Shown: in pieces, positions 1 to 7,420 of the stretch
Layout: the number at the start of each line of letters is the position of its first letter
Position numbering within the stretch: position 1 is the first letter of the stretch
Source of the DNA: G963691835 sp963691835
Lineage (GTDB): Bacteria; Pseudomonadota; Alphaproteobacteria; Thalassobaculales; Thalassobaculaceae
Direction of reading: 5' to 3'
Length of the DNA: 64,000 bases
Assembly: GCA_963691835.1 (NCBI GenBank)
Contig: OY829383.1
Span: 3,658,001-3,722,000 of the forward strand
Program-made: the position numbers and the translations under genes
The notes under the pieces: generated by a model
Databases searched by the model: none
What the model was told of the DNA's origin: nothing
What the model saw: the letters and a program-made list of their open reading frames with translations, nothing else

Positions 1-614
1 GATTGGACCTTGCTCTCGTCATTGGTCGCGCCGAAGGAAATGTCTCCGTTGCCGGACAACGAGGCGCCTACGGCTTTCAGACTGTCGGTGGAAACCGGTC
101 GGATGAGGTCAAAGGGCTCTTTCAGGGAGCGCCGGTCCATAACCTGATCGAACAGCGGGTCACGCGCGACAGCAGAGTCCTCTGTGAATGTGGCAACCGC
201 TATGGGCCGTTCGTCGAGGGCCTTGTCGTCGAATCCGTTGGGGAAAGGTGAGATATCGACACGCCACCCATCCGCGGCGGCCGCCATCCGCATGAGCTCC
301 AGGAAGCAGCCGAGACCGATCGTGATCTGACGGGAGAACGGATCCGTGTGGGGCAGGAGCCTTGTGGTGTCGACGAACAGCCGCACTTCGTTTGGCGCCG
401 ACAGATCGACCATCCAGGGCTGCTGGTTGTGCGGGTTGGGCGCCAGGATCGCGTAGGAGAGGGCGCGCCGCCGAGGCTCATCATACGTCGCGCCAGCGCT
501 GTCCCAAGGGGCAAGCGCTTTTGTTGGCGTCCGCGTACCGACCCAAGCGGCACCGGCACCTGCCGCGACGATCACACCACCACCCAAGACAGCCAGGAAT
601 TTCCGACGGTTCAT
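1..614 (-). CDS. Tat-exported nitroreductase-like (Acg-type) protein, 3' end beyond the window
   Basis: Reading the minus strand from an ATG at 614 gives an open frame to base 1 with no stop, so the C-terminus lies outside the window. The start has a good ribosome binding site (AGGAG, 6 nt upstream). The N-terminus MNRRKFLAVLGGG plus a hydrophobic alanine/glycine stretch is a twin-arginine signal. About 40 residues later comes APNPHNQQPW, the FMN-binding segment of the nitroreductase/Acg family, followed by a region with RRSLKEPF, also seen in Acg-like FMN proteins. An exported FMN oxidoreductase is likely; the substrate is unknown. Palindromic sequences lie just upstream (625-662). Confidence 0.75.
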   Translation of the reverse strand, partial: MNRRKFLAVLGGGVIVAAGAGAAWVGTRTPTKALAPWDSAGATYDEPRRRALSYAILAPNPHNQQPWMVDLSAPNEVRLFVDTTRLLPHTDPFSRQITIGLGCFLELMRMAAAADGWRVDISPFPNGFDDKALDERPIAVATFTEDSAVARDPLFDQVMDRRSLKEPFDLIRPVSTDSLKAVGASLSGNGDISFGATNDESKVQ

Positions 615-624
615 ATCGAGCTCC

Positions 625-662
625 TAGTTAGACATCGAACTAATTAATTAGATATCTAACTA
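625..662. promoter_or_regulatory. inverted repeats, candidate operator for the nitroreductase gene
   Basis: TAGTTAGACAT at 625-635 and ATATCTAACTA at 652-662 form an 11-bp inverted repeat with one mismatch. Inside it TTAGATATCTAA (648-659) is a perfect palindrome. The core TATCTAAC recurs at 740-747, in front of the next, divergent gene. AT-rich palindromes of this sort are typical of MarR- or TetR-family operators, but no such regulator is encoded nearby. Confidence 0.5.
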
Positions 663-748
663 TTTGTCCGTGAGTTTCAAGGATTATTCTACTGACGCCC
701 ATTGAATACTAATGAATGTATAAGCTTCTAGTATAAAACTATCTAACA

Positions 749-776
749 TTGACTATTGGGAGCACAGCTCCAAAAT
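749..776 (+). promoter_or_regulatory. possible sigma70-type promoter of the DUF3800 gene
   Basis: TTGACT (749-754) and CAAAAT (771-776) are separated by 16 bp, 31 bp before the preferred ATG. The match is moderate (5/6 and 4/6) and the region is AT-rich throughout, so this is a weak call. Confidence 0.25.
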
Positions 777-807
777 GCGACTTCCATGTTCGTAGTTGGG
801 GAGTGAT

Positions 808-1581
808 ATGGACCTGCGTGATGGTGGTATGGACATCTTTTACATAGACGAGTCTGTGAAGCATCCGTTCTATGTTGCGAGCGCTGTTTGTATTCCATTC
901 ATCAGAAACACAGAAAGTGGATGGAGTTTTGTTTGGGGGGACTACCTAAATGATGCTACAGATTGGAGACGGTACTTAAGTAACAATCACCGTATAAAAT
1001 CTCGAAAGGAACTACATGCCCATGAATTAATTGCAAGTAAGGGATTGTATAAGATTGGTGGGCACAATCTGAATCCGAATGAAGCTGTCGGTCTCTATCG
1101 TGATGCTATAGGTAGTTTAGATTTTATTCCTAATTCATCAATTATTACTTGTTTTGCAAATGATAAAACATCATTGATGGGGGCGACAGGCATAAAAGCA
1201 TCATTGTTTGGCTTGTTTCAAAGAATTCGTTCTCAGTGCGGCAGAAATCGGAATGGAATGATTTTCTTTGATGATGGTCACTTGGAATACATAAATTGGT
1301 ATAGACAGGCATCTAAATACTTGCCGACGGGATCAAGATATGGTGGTTGGGATGGTCAGCAGACTAAGAACCTACCCTTAGAAATGTTCCCAAAAGACGC
1401 AAACATCAAGCCATCATCACTATCGATCTTCCTTCAGATCGCAGACTTAATCGCCTATGCCGCCAGGGTGAAATTAGAAGCGGAAAACAACTTACTTGCA
1501 GCAAAACGCATCAAAAGGGGGCACGATAGAATCTACGATTCGCTTAACATCAGCAAAATAAACCTAAGAGTCCGTCCATAA
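808..1581 (+). CDS. DUF3800 protein, C-terminus replaced by IS sequence
   Basis: 257 residues from the ATG at 808 (GGGGAG 4 nt upstream). An in-frame TTG at 796 and an ATG at 829 are alternatives; the family motif FYIDES begins just after 829. The other family block, LQIADLIAYAAR, is near the C-terminus. DUF3800 proteins are poorly characterised, have a nuclease-like fold by prediction, and are common in mobile and defence islands. Base composition is far lower in GC than the neighbours, indicating acquisition. The last four sense codons and the stop lie inside the left end of the insertion sequence at 1568. Removing the IS and one target copy restores a frame of 13 further residues ending at 2544. 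The shortened protein loses only a lysine-rich tail and may still work. Confidence 0.75.
   Translation: MDLRDGGMDIFYIDESVKHPFYVASAVCIPFIRNTESGWSFVWGDYLNDATDWRRYLSNNHRIKSRKELHAHELIASKGLYKIGGHNLNPNEAVGLYRDAIGSLDFIPNSSIITCFANDKTSLMGATGIKASLFGLFQRIRSQCGRNRNGMIFFDDGHLEYINWYRQASKYLPTGSRYGGWDGQQTKNLPLEMFPKDANIKPSSLSIFLQIADLIAYAARVKLEAENNLLAAKRIKRGHDRIYDSLNISKINLRVRP
1565..1567. repeat. target-site duplication TAA, left copy
   Basis: TAA directly before the left IS end, matched by TAA at 2501-2503 directly after the right end. A three-base TNA duplication occurs in several IS5-family groups. Confidence 0.65.
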
Positions 1582-1584
1582 AGT

Positions 1585-2420
1585 TCATGTTTGTTTCAAG
1601 CGGCGTACCATGATCTTGATCATGGCGAGGTAGATGAAGGCGGTGGCGGTTCGCGCCCGCGCCTCGAAGTCTCGGGCGAGCCTTCGGTTGCGCGAGATCC
1701 AGGCCAGCGTGCGTTCGACGATCCAGCGCTTGGCCTGCACCATGAAGCCCTTGGCGCCGTCGCTCCGCTTGATGATTTCCAGCCGCCAGGGCCCGGTCTT
1801 GGCCACCGCCTTGGCGGCTTTCGGCCCCTGGTAGCCGGCATCGGCGAAGACCACCTCGATGAATGGAAACCGTCGCCGCACCCGCTTGCTCAAAACCAAG
1901 GCCGCGCCGTCGCGGTCCTGAATGTCGGCTGGATGCACCACCGCCGTGAGCAGCAGTCCGCCATGGTCAGTGAGGATGTGGCGCTTCACGCCGCGCGTCT
2001 TCTTGCCCGCGTCATAGCCGATCGGGTCAAGCGACGCCCCCCTTTTTGCGCCGATTTGGCGCTTTGGCTGTCGATAATCGCGGCGCTCGGTTGCCCCTCT
2101 CGGCCTTCCGCCTCGCGCAACGCCACATAGAGCGTATCGTGCATCCGCTCGAGCGTGCCGTCCCAGGCCCACAGATCGAAATACCCATGCACCGTGCTCT
2201 TCGGCGGAAAGTCCTTCGGCAAATGGCGCCACGGGCAGCCGGTCTCCAGAACATAGAGCAAGCCATTGATCACCGCGCGAACGTCAACCGACCGCTTGCG
2301 GCCGCCATGCCGGGCCGGCGGGATCAACGGCGCCAGAACCGACCACTCTTCGTCCGTCAGATCACTCGGGTACCGAAGGCCCCGGCGCTCATAACGGGCA
2401 CGGTTTTCTTTCGTCCACAT
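1585..2420 (-). CDS. IS5-family transposase made by -1 frameshifting
   Basis: The first frame starts at 2420 (MWTKENRARYERRG) and stops at 1986. The second frame is open from 2232 to 1585. A -1 shift at the A5G6 run (minus-strand bases complementary to 2037-2047) joins them into one protein of about 278 residues, reading SAQKGGASLDPIGYDAGKK across the junction. The DDE residues fit: D in AIIDSQSAK (first frame), D in VVFADAGYQG and E in WIVERTLAWISRNRR (second frame). Neither frame alone holds the full triad, so shifting is needed for activity. The stop sits at the edge of the terminal repeat. Confidence 0.85.
2037..2047 (-). promoter_or_regulatory. slippery run for transposase frameshifting
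   Basis: Minus-strand AAAAAGGGGGG lies exactly where the two transposase frames must be joined. A -1 slip here converts the frame ending KGGRRL into KGGASLD. Homopolymeric A/G runs are used this way in IS427-type elements. Confidence 0.7.
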
Positions 2421-2500
2421 CTGGTAGCTCCCTCATCAATCGCTACAAGATAGTGAATCACAAACGATTCCAACGATTCAATGACTTTGTGGACGGGCTC

Positions 2501-2544
2501 TAAGAGCAACAAATAAAAGAAAAGACGGTATTGTTCCCATATAA
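2501..2544 (+). pseudogene. severed 3' end of the DUF3800 gene
   Basis: After the right TAA duplication the bases continue the frame that was open up to 1567: the joined sequence encodes RATNKRKDGIVPI and stops at TAA 2542-2544. A perfect hairpin follows 2 bp later. The fragment has no start of its own. It marks the original end of the gene before IS insertion. Confidence 0.7.
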
Positions 2545-2545
2545 A

Positions 2546-2570
2546 ACTGACCCAGCAAAGCTGGGTCAGT
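2546..2570. terminator. perfect 11-bp hairpin behind the original DUF3800 gene
   Basis: ACTGACCCAGC - AAA - GCTGGGTCAGT. On the plus strand it is not followed by a T run. Read on the minus strand it is followed by TTTTAT, so a classical intrinsic terminator is better formed in that direction. The 2571-2775 stretch beyond it is AT-rich and I see no gene in it. Confidence 0.6.
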
Positions 2571-2775
2571 CTCATAACAGTCCCGCGCTCTCCATGATGA
2601 TTCTAACGATCATCGGCGCTAGCGAGCATTCAAAATATACTCGATTCGCATGAATCTGTCTATAGGATCTATTCGGTAAGACGTATTTGTTGCAGTTGAG
2701 TTGTTATTACAAGTTTCGTATTGGGTGGAGTTGAAGGGCCGAAGATGGTGAACAAACAAGCGTTTGATCAAAAAA

Positions 2776-3147
2776 CTAACCCCGCGAAACCGGGAAGATC
2801 TCTGGCTCAAGCGAGGAGAAGATGGCCAGCATGGTCATGTCGTTCTCACCAACATTCCGGATCTCGTGATGCGCCATGGCCGGGATCAGGGCGGAGGAGG
2901 GGCCGTCACGGTCCGCGTGGATCGTGTGCGTCTCGCCATCGATCTCGATCTCGACCGACCCGGCGAGAACCGTGATGGTCTCCTCGACGGTGTGGTAGTG
3001 GAGCGGAATCAACTCCCCCGGTTTCAAGATCTGCTGCCAGAGTTCCGTGGCGACCGAGCCGACGCCGCCGTCGATGACGCGGGATATCCAGAGGCCGCTG
3101 TTCTTACTTGTGAAGCCGGGGGCTTCCCGGTGGCTGACGACGGGCAT
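2776..3147 (-). CDS. small cupin-domain protein
   Basis: 123 residues. A single cupin barrel: PLHYHTVEET carries the H-x-H-x(4)-E metal-binding set of motif 1, and the histidine of ALIPAMAHHEIRN serves motif 2. The length is typical of one-domain cupins. It is transcribed divergently from pcaHG, 117 bp away. The family covers metal-dependent dioxygenases, isomerases and binding proteins, so the substrate cannot be named. A role in aromatic or organic-acid catabolism with its neighbour is possible but only inferred. Confidence 0.75.
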   Translation of the reverse strand: MPVVSHREAPGFTSKNSGLWISRVIDGGVGSVATELWQQILKPGELIPLHYHTVEETITVLAGSVEIEIDGETHTIHADRDGPSSALIPAMAHHEIRNVGENDMTMLAIFSSLEPEIFPVSRG

Positions 3148-3264
3148 TGGGGGCTCCTTTGCGATCCTGCATTCTCAGGAACCACGATCCGCTCATTTCT
3201 CTTCCCCGGTCAACGCGAGGGCGCGCTACGATGGGGAAAACGCGCATCAAGGTGAGGTGACGCC

Positions 3265-3975
3265 ATGGAAAGCGACGGCTACAGCGACCGGGATTGGTCG
3301 ACCCAGCCACCCTTCATCCATCCGGACTATAAATCGACAACGCTTCGCGGCCCGACGAAACCGCTCGTCAAGCTGGAGGCATCCCTGTCGGAGGTCACAG
3401 GTCCAGTCTACGGACGCGAAAGCGTTGGTGATCTGGAAACCGATCTGACCAAGAACGCCGTCCGGAACGGTGAAGTCTTGGGAGAGCGGATCATCATGAC
3501 CGGCCGGGTTCTTGATGAGTCTGGCCGCCCGCAACCAAACACGCTGATCGAGATCTGGCAGGCGAATGCAGCCGGACGTTACGTTCATGAGGCGGATCAG
3601 CACGACGCCCCACTCGACCCCAACTTTCTCGGGGCGGGGCGATGCGTGACGGACGAGAACGGGATCTACCGGTTCATGACCGTCAAGCCTGGAGCGTATC
3701 CCTGGCCCAACCACAGGAACGCGTGGCGGCCCGCCCACATTCACTTCTCGCTGTTCGGGCCGAGCTTCTCCACCCGGCTGGTAACCCAGTCCTATTTCCC
3801 GGGCGACCCGCTCCTGGAACTGGATCCGATCTTCAAGGGGGTTCCGGAAGATGCACGGGATCTGCTGGTCGCCTCATTCTCGATCGATGAAACGCAGGAA
3901 GGCTATGCGCTCGGCTACGTTTTCGACTTCGTGCTCCGGGGCCGCCACGCCACGCCGCTGGAGGCCGAAGGATGA
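3265..3975 (+). CDS. pcaH: protocatechuate 3,4-dioxygenase beta subunit
   Basis: 236 residues. Intradiol dioxygenase that opens the ring of protocatechuate to 3-carboxy-cis,cis-muconate in the beta-ketoadipate pathway; the beta subunit carries the non-haem Fe(III). All four iron ligands are visible with family spacing: Y106 (AGRYVHEAD), Y145 (KPGAYPWPN), H158 and H160 (RPAHIHFS). The N-terminal arm precedes the beta-sandwich, as usual for PcaH. It overlaps pcaG by 4 nt (ATGA), so the two subunits are translationally coupled. The other pca genes (B, C, D, I, J) are not in this window. Confidence 0.93.
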   Translation: MESDGYSDRDWSTQPPFIHPDYKSTTLRGPTKPLVKLEASLSEVTGPVYGRESVGDLETDLTKNAVRNGEVLGERIIMTGRVLDESGRPQPNTLIEIWQANAAGRYVHEADQHDAPLDPNFLGAGRCVTDENGIYRFMTVKPGAYPWPNHRNAWRPAHIHFSLFGPSFSTRLVTQSYFPGDPLLELDPIFKGVPEDARDLLVASFSIDETQEGYALGYVFDFVLRGRHATPLEAEG

Positions 3976-4562
3976 GCCGTCGCCAGACACCATCCCAGAC
4001 CGTCGGACCCTACTTCGCCTACGGGCTGACACCCGGTCAGTACGGCTACCGTTTCCCGACCATCGTTGATGGGACGATTGCGGGCCCGGAGGAGGAGGGG
4101 CAGCAGGTCAGCCTCCAGGGTCAGGTCTTCGACGGAAACGGCAGCCCAGTCTCCGATGCCATGATCGAGATCTGGCAAGCTGACGCACAAGGCCGCTACG
4201 CGCACCCTGCGGATATCCGCGGATCCAACACTGGCTTCAAGGGCTTCGGGCGCGTCGGCACAGGTACGGACCCCCAGAACCGGTTTCTGTTCGACACAAT
4301 CAAGCCGGGATCGTCAGCCGCCGGGAGTGCTCCGCACCTCAACGTCATCGTCTTCATGCGGGGGTTGCTCGCGCACGTGTACACACGCGTCTATTTCGAC
4401 GACGAGATGGAAGCGAATGCAGCCGACCCTGTTCTAAGCGCCATTGATCCGGATCGACGTGACACGCTCATCGCGCGTCGGCAGCAAACCGCCAAGGGCG
4501 TCGTCTATCTCTGGGACATACACATGCAGGGAGAGCGGGAGACGGTTTTCTTCGACGTGTAG
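3972..4562 (+). CDS. pcaG: protocatechuate 3,4-dioxygenase alpha subunit
   Basis: 196 residues, starting inside the pcaH stop (ATGA). TPSQTVGPYFAYGL is the conserved start of PcaG, which contributes the substrate-pocket wall but no iron. The intradiol-dioxygenase fold is seen in MIEIWQADAQGRYAHPAD and in the region after it. It forms the (alpha-beta-Fe) unit with PcaH. Length and gene order H-G are standard. Confidence 0.92.
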   Translation: MSRRQTPSQTVGPYFAYGLTPGQYGYRFPTIVDGTIAGPEEEGQQVSLQGQVFDGNGSPVSDAMIEIWQADAQGRYAHPADIRGSNTGFKGFGRVGTGTDPQNRFLFDTIKPGSSAAGSAPHLNVIVFMRGLLAHVYTRVYFDDEMEANAADPVLSAIDPDRRDTLIARRQQTAKGVVYLWDIHMQGERETVFFDV

Positions 4563-4563
4563 C

Positions 4564-5028
4564 TCAGACCCAGTAGCGGCCGCTGGCACCGATCAGAACA
4601 GTCACCCCGCCGATGATGAGATTGGTCAGGACGATCATCCGGATGCGTCCCAACCGGGTCGCGGCGTCCGAGAACTCTTCCGCGTCCACCATGCGGGCGA
4701 ACTTCTTCCACTCGGCGAAGAAGAGATGCGCGAACAGGGCCATCATCAGCAGTCCAGTCAATTGCATGATGTGGACATGGGGCCCGGCACCCGCGAAGCC
4801 GCCCCACTCGACGAAAATGATCCAGTATCCCGTCACCAGCAGCGTCAGAACCGACACCCAAACCCATGGGAAGAACTTCTGGAACACCCCCCGCCAGAGC
4901 TTGAGCCGCTCCGGCGGCGGCTCCAATCCGCCCATCGCCGGACGGAGACAGACATAGGCGAAGAACATGCCTCCGACCCACAAAGTTGCAGCAAGTCCGT
5001 GCAGCCCCGTCATCGCGGCAAGCGTCAT
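4564..5028 (-). CDS. CopD-family integral membrane protein
   Basis: 154 residues with four predicted membrane helices (around 5-25, 52-70, 84-103 and 128-148). The first helix has GLHGLAATLWVGGMFF, a CopD-like signature with histidines that can hold haem or copper. The stop lies 1 bp from the convergent pcaG stop. CopD-like proteins of this short type are annotated as putative copper-resistance or haem-containing membrane proteins; the function here is unproven. Confidence 0.65.
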   Translation of the reverse strand: MTLAAMTGLHGLAATLWVGGMFFAYVCLRPAMGGLEPPPERLKLWRGVFQKFFPWVWVSVLTLLVTGYWIIFVEWGGFAGAGPHVHIMQLTGLLMMALFAHLFFAEWKKFARMVDAEEFSDAATRLGRIRMIVLTNLIIGGVTVLIGASGRYWV

Positions 5029-5152
5029 CAGTCATCCTCCAGAGTTGGGCGGCGGGACGATATCATTTGCCGCGGCCAGAGCAACAATGCCGATGCTTCC
5101 CCATGCCGTCAGCACTGGCCTACTATCGCTCAAAATCAACCAGGAGGGACCT

Positions 5153-5470
5153 ATGCCGCTTTACGAACTTAGAACCTACACCGTCGTCGTCGGAAAAATG
5201 CAGGAGGCAGTCGCGCTCTACCGGGACGAGGGTTGGCCGGCGCTGGAGAAGCACGGAGACAAGTTGGTCGGCTACATGACCGGCGATGTGGGGGCGATGA
5301 ACACGCTGGTCCATCTCTGGCGGTTTGAGGACGATGCGGACAGGCGCGCGCATTGGGCAAGGGTCTTCGCCGACGATACGTTCATGGCTTTCGCTGCAAA
5401 GCTTCGGCCGATGCTTCTGTCCCAGGAAAACAAGATCCTGTTCGATGCGCCGTGGGGACCCAAACCCTGA
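5153..5470 (+). CDS. NIPSNAP-family protein
   Basis: 105 residues from the ATG at 5153, chosen because of AGGAGGG 5-6 nt upstream and because MPLYELRTYTVVVGKM is the usual start of the family. NIPSNAP proteins have a dimeric alpha/beta-barrel fold and are often encoded next to catabolic genes; the biochemical role is not established. It is followed 26 bp later by an alpha/beta-hydrolase gene with which it is probably cotranscribed. Confidence 0.8.
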   Translation: MPLYELRTYTVVVGKMQEAVALYRDEGWPALEKHGDKLVGYMTGDVGAMNTLVHLWRFEDDADRRAHWARVFADDTFMAFAAKLRPMLLSQENKILFDAPWGPKP

Positions 5471-5496
5471 TGCCTTGAGGCTCGAGGAGACCGTCG

Positions 5497-6435
5497 ATGA
5501 GACCTAGCAGCGGTAGTTTTCCCTTTGCCGACGATGGCGGCACCGTATGGCTCGCGTTCAACGATTGGGGCGATCTGGACAACAAGGATGTTGTGATCTG
5601 TGTCCATGGCCTGACCCGTCAGGGGCGGGATTTCGACTGGCTGGCAAAAGCCATCGCCAAAGACCTTCGGGTGATCGAAGTCGATATCGTCGGGCGCGGC
5701 CGAAGCGGATGGCTGAGCGATAAGTCCAAGTACGGAATGGAGACGTATGTCCGCCATATGCACGCTCTGCTGGACTATCGGGGTGTTGAGCGGTGCGACT
5801 GGGTGGGGACATCCATGGGCGGCACGATTGGAATGGCGATCGCCTCGAGCGCGGACAGCCCGATCGAACGCCTTGTGCTGAACGATGTGGGTGCGGTCAT
5901 TCCAAAGGCGGCGCTGGAGAGGATCGGGTCCTATGTCGGACACGCGCCCACGTTCCCGAGCATGACCGCGGCCATGCACTATTTCCAAGAAATCCACGCG
6001 GATTTCGGCATCACCTCAGAGGCGGACTGGTCGGAATTCACGACCCACAGCCTGAACCGGGAGGCGAACGGGACGTACACGCTTCACTATGACCCGGCCA
6101 TCGGGGACGCCTTCGAGGGCGAGATGCGGGATGTGGTGCTGTGGTCCTGGTATGATGAGATCACCTGTCCAACGCTTCTTCTGAGGGGGGCGAACTCGGA
6201 TCTTCTGACCCGGGAGGTTGCCCAACAGATGACGGAACGGGGACCTCGTGCGGAACTCGTCGAGTTTCCCGGTTGTGGCCATGCGCCCGCCCTGATCGAT
6301 GAGGACCAGATCTCAGTCGTCCACGAGTTTCTGATGCGCGGTCGTGAAGAGGAGGAAGAGGACGGCGAGGAGGGCGGAGAGGGTGAAGCCGAAACCCAGA
6401 TCCGAGGCGGTGCTGCAGAGCCGGAGGCTTCGTAG
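5497..6435 (+). CDS. alpha/beta hydrolase with acidic C-terminal tail
   Basis: 312 residues. The alpha/beta-hydrolase core shows the oxyanion region CVHGLTRQG, the nucleophile elbow GTSMGG, an acidic residue in LLLRGANSDLL and the histidine in FPGCGHAPAL. After the last core helix the protein carries about 40 extra residues, beginning REEEEEDGEEGGEGEAE, which are not part of the fold and look like expansion of GAG/GAA codons. Substrate unknown; esterase or C-C hydrolase activity is possible. It is followed closely by a second, unrelated alpha/beta hydrolase. Confidence 0.8.
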   Translation: MRPSSGSFPFADDGGTVWLAFNDWGDLDNKDVVICVHGLTRQGRDFDWLAKAIAKDLRVIEVDIVGRGRSGWLSDKSKYGMETYVRHMHALLDYRGVERCDWVGTSMGGTIGMAIASSADSPIERLVLNDVGAVIPKAALERIGSYVGHAPTFPSMTAAMHYFQEIHADFGITSEADWSEFTTHSLNREANGTYTLHYDPAIGDAFEGEMRDVVLWSWYDEITCPTLLLRGANSDLLTREVAQQMTERGPRAELVEFPGCGHAPALIDEDQISVVHEFLMRGREEEEEDGEEGGEGEAETQIRGGAAEPEAS

Positions 6436-6442
6436 GCCCCGA

Positions 6443-7420
6443 ATGGACGAGGGTACATTTCAGCCGCGGTTTCCTTGGGTTGGCGGAGATCTTCAGACAA
6501 TCCGCAACCAACTCGTCTCCCCGCGAATTCCATTGGACAGTACCGGCACCGAACGTTGGGAAGTCGACCTCTCCGATGGCAGCGGCGATCGATTGGTTGT
6601 CTTGGAGGACCGACCAAGGACCGCGGTCCCAAACGCGTCTACTGTCGTGCTGGTGCACGGCCTGACCGGCTGCGATTCAAGCTTCTACATTCAGGAGGCA
6701 GCCCGCCATTTCCTGGCCGCGGGATGTCCGGTGGTCCGGGTCAACCTGCGGGGCGCCGGCCCGTCCCGTCCGCTCTGCCAAGGCATGTATCACGCGGGCC
6801 GAACAGCAGACTTCGCGGCTGTGGTCGATGCGCTGGGCGCGCGTGGGCATGAGAGGCTTGTCGTCCTGGCCTACTCCCTTGGTGGCAACATGGTCTTGAA
6901 ATATCTGGGAGAGCGGCCGGACCAGGAGGGTATCGTCGCGGCCGTTTCCATATCAGCGCCGATTCACCTCGCAGAGACGGCGGAGCGTTTCGTGCAACCC
7001 CGAAACAGGGTGTATCACCGTTGGCTTCTCGCAAGAATGCGCATCGAAACTCTGGCCGCGCGGGATGGTCAGACGCCGGAGGTCGTGAGGGCGATCGAGA
7101 AGTCTCGAACCGTGATCGAGTTCGATGACCGGGTCGTGGCACCGCTCAACGGCTTTCAGGGGGCGAGCGACTACTATGCGCGCAACATGGCGTTGCCATA
7201 CCTGCCGAAGATCAAGGTGCCGACACTGTTGATCCACGCATTGAATGATCCTTGGATACCCGCGCGGTCCTACCTCGCCTTTCCGTGGGATACGCATCCT
7301 AGCCTTACGCGTCTCTTGCCGAAGAGTGGCGGGCATGTGGGTTTCCACGGCCGAGACGGGGTCTGGTCCAACACGATGGCGGAGCGGTTCCTGGTCGAGC
7401 GCGGCGCGTTGGCGGCCTAA
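6443..7420 (+). CDS. YheT-type alpha/beta hydrolase
   Basis: 325 residues from ATG 6443, 7 bp after the previous stop; a longer reading from 6344 would overlap that gene by 92 bp. FQPRFPWVGGDLQTIRNQL is the N-terminal signature of the YheT/ABHD1-3 family. VLVHGLTG is the oxyanion region, AYSLGGNM the nucleophile elbow, ALNDPW and SGGHVGF the acid and base. The physiological substrate of bacterial YheT proteins is unknown. The stop overlaps the convergent hemB stop by 4 bp. Confidence 0.82.
   Translation: MDEGTFQPRFPWVGGDLQTIRNQLVSPRIPLDSTGTERWEVDLSDGSGDRLVVLEDRPRTAVPNASTVVLVHGLTGCDSSFYIQEAARHFLAAGCPVVRVNLRGAGPSRPLCQGMYHAGRTADFAAVVDALGARGHERLVVLAYSLGGNMVLKYLGERPDQEGIVAAVSISAPIHLAETAERFVQPRNRVYHRWLLARMRIETLAARDGQTPEVVRAIEKSRTVIEFDDRVVAPLNGFQGASDYYARNMALPYLPKIKVPTLLIHALNDPWIPARSYLAFPWDTHPSLTRLLPKSGGHVGFHGRDGVWSNTMAERFLVERGALAA

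Larger units (their letters stand above)
1568..2500 (-). mobile_element. IS5-family insertion sequence, 933 bp, complete
   Basis: The ends are imperfect inverted repeats: GAGTCCGTCCATAAAGT at 1568 and GAGCCCGTCCACAAAGT read inward from 2500 (15 of 17 identical). TAA duplications flank both ends. Between them lies one transposase coding region in two overlapping frames, as in the IS427-type branch of IS5. Both ends and the catalytic residues are present, so the element may still be active. It is inserted in the 3' end of the DUF3800 gene, in the opposite orientation. Confidence 0.88.

Noticed and set aside
4444..5172. 242-codon plus-strand frame between pcaG and the NIPSNAP gene
   Set aside because: Opposite the CopD-like gene, with low-complexity charged sequence; the membrane helices favour the minus strand.
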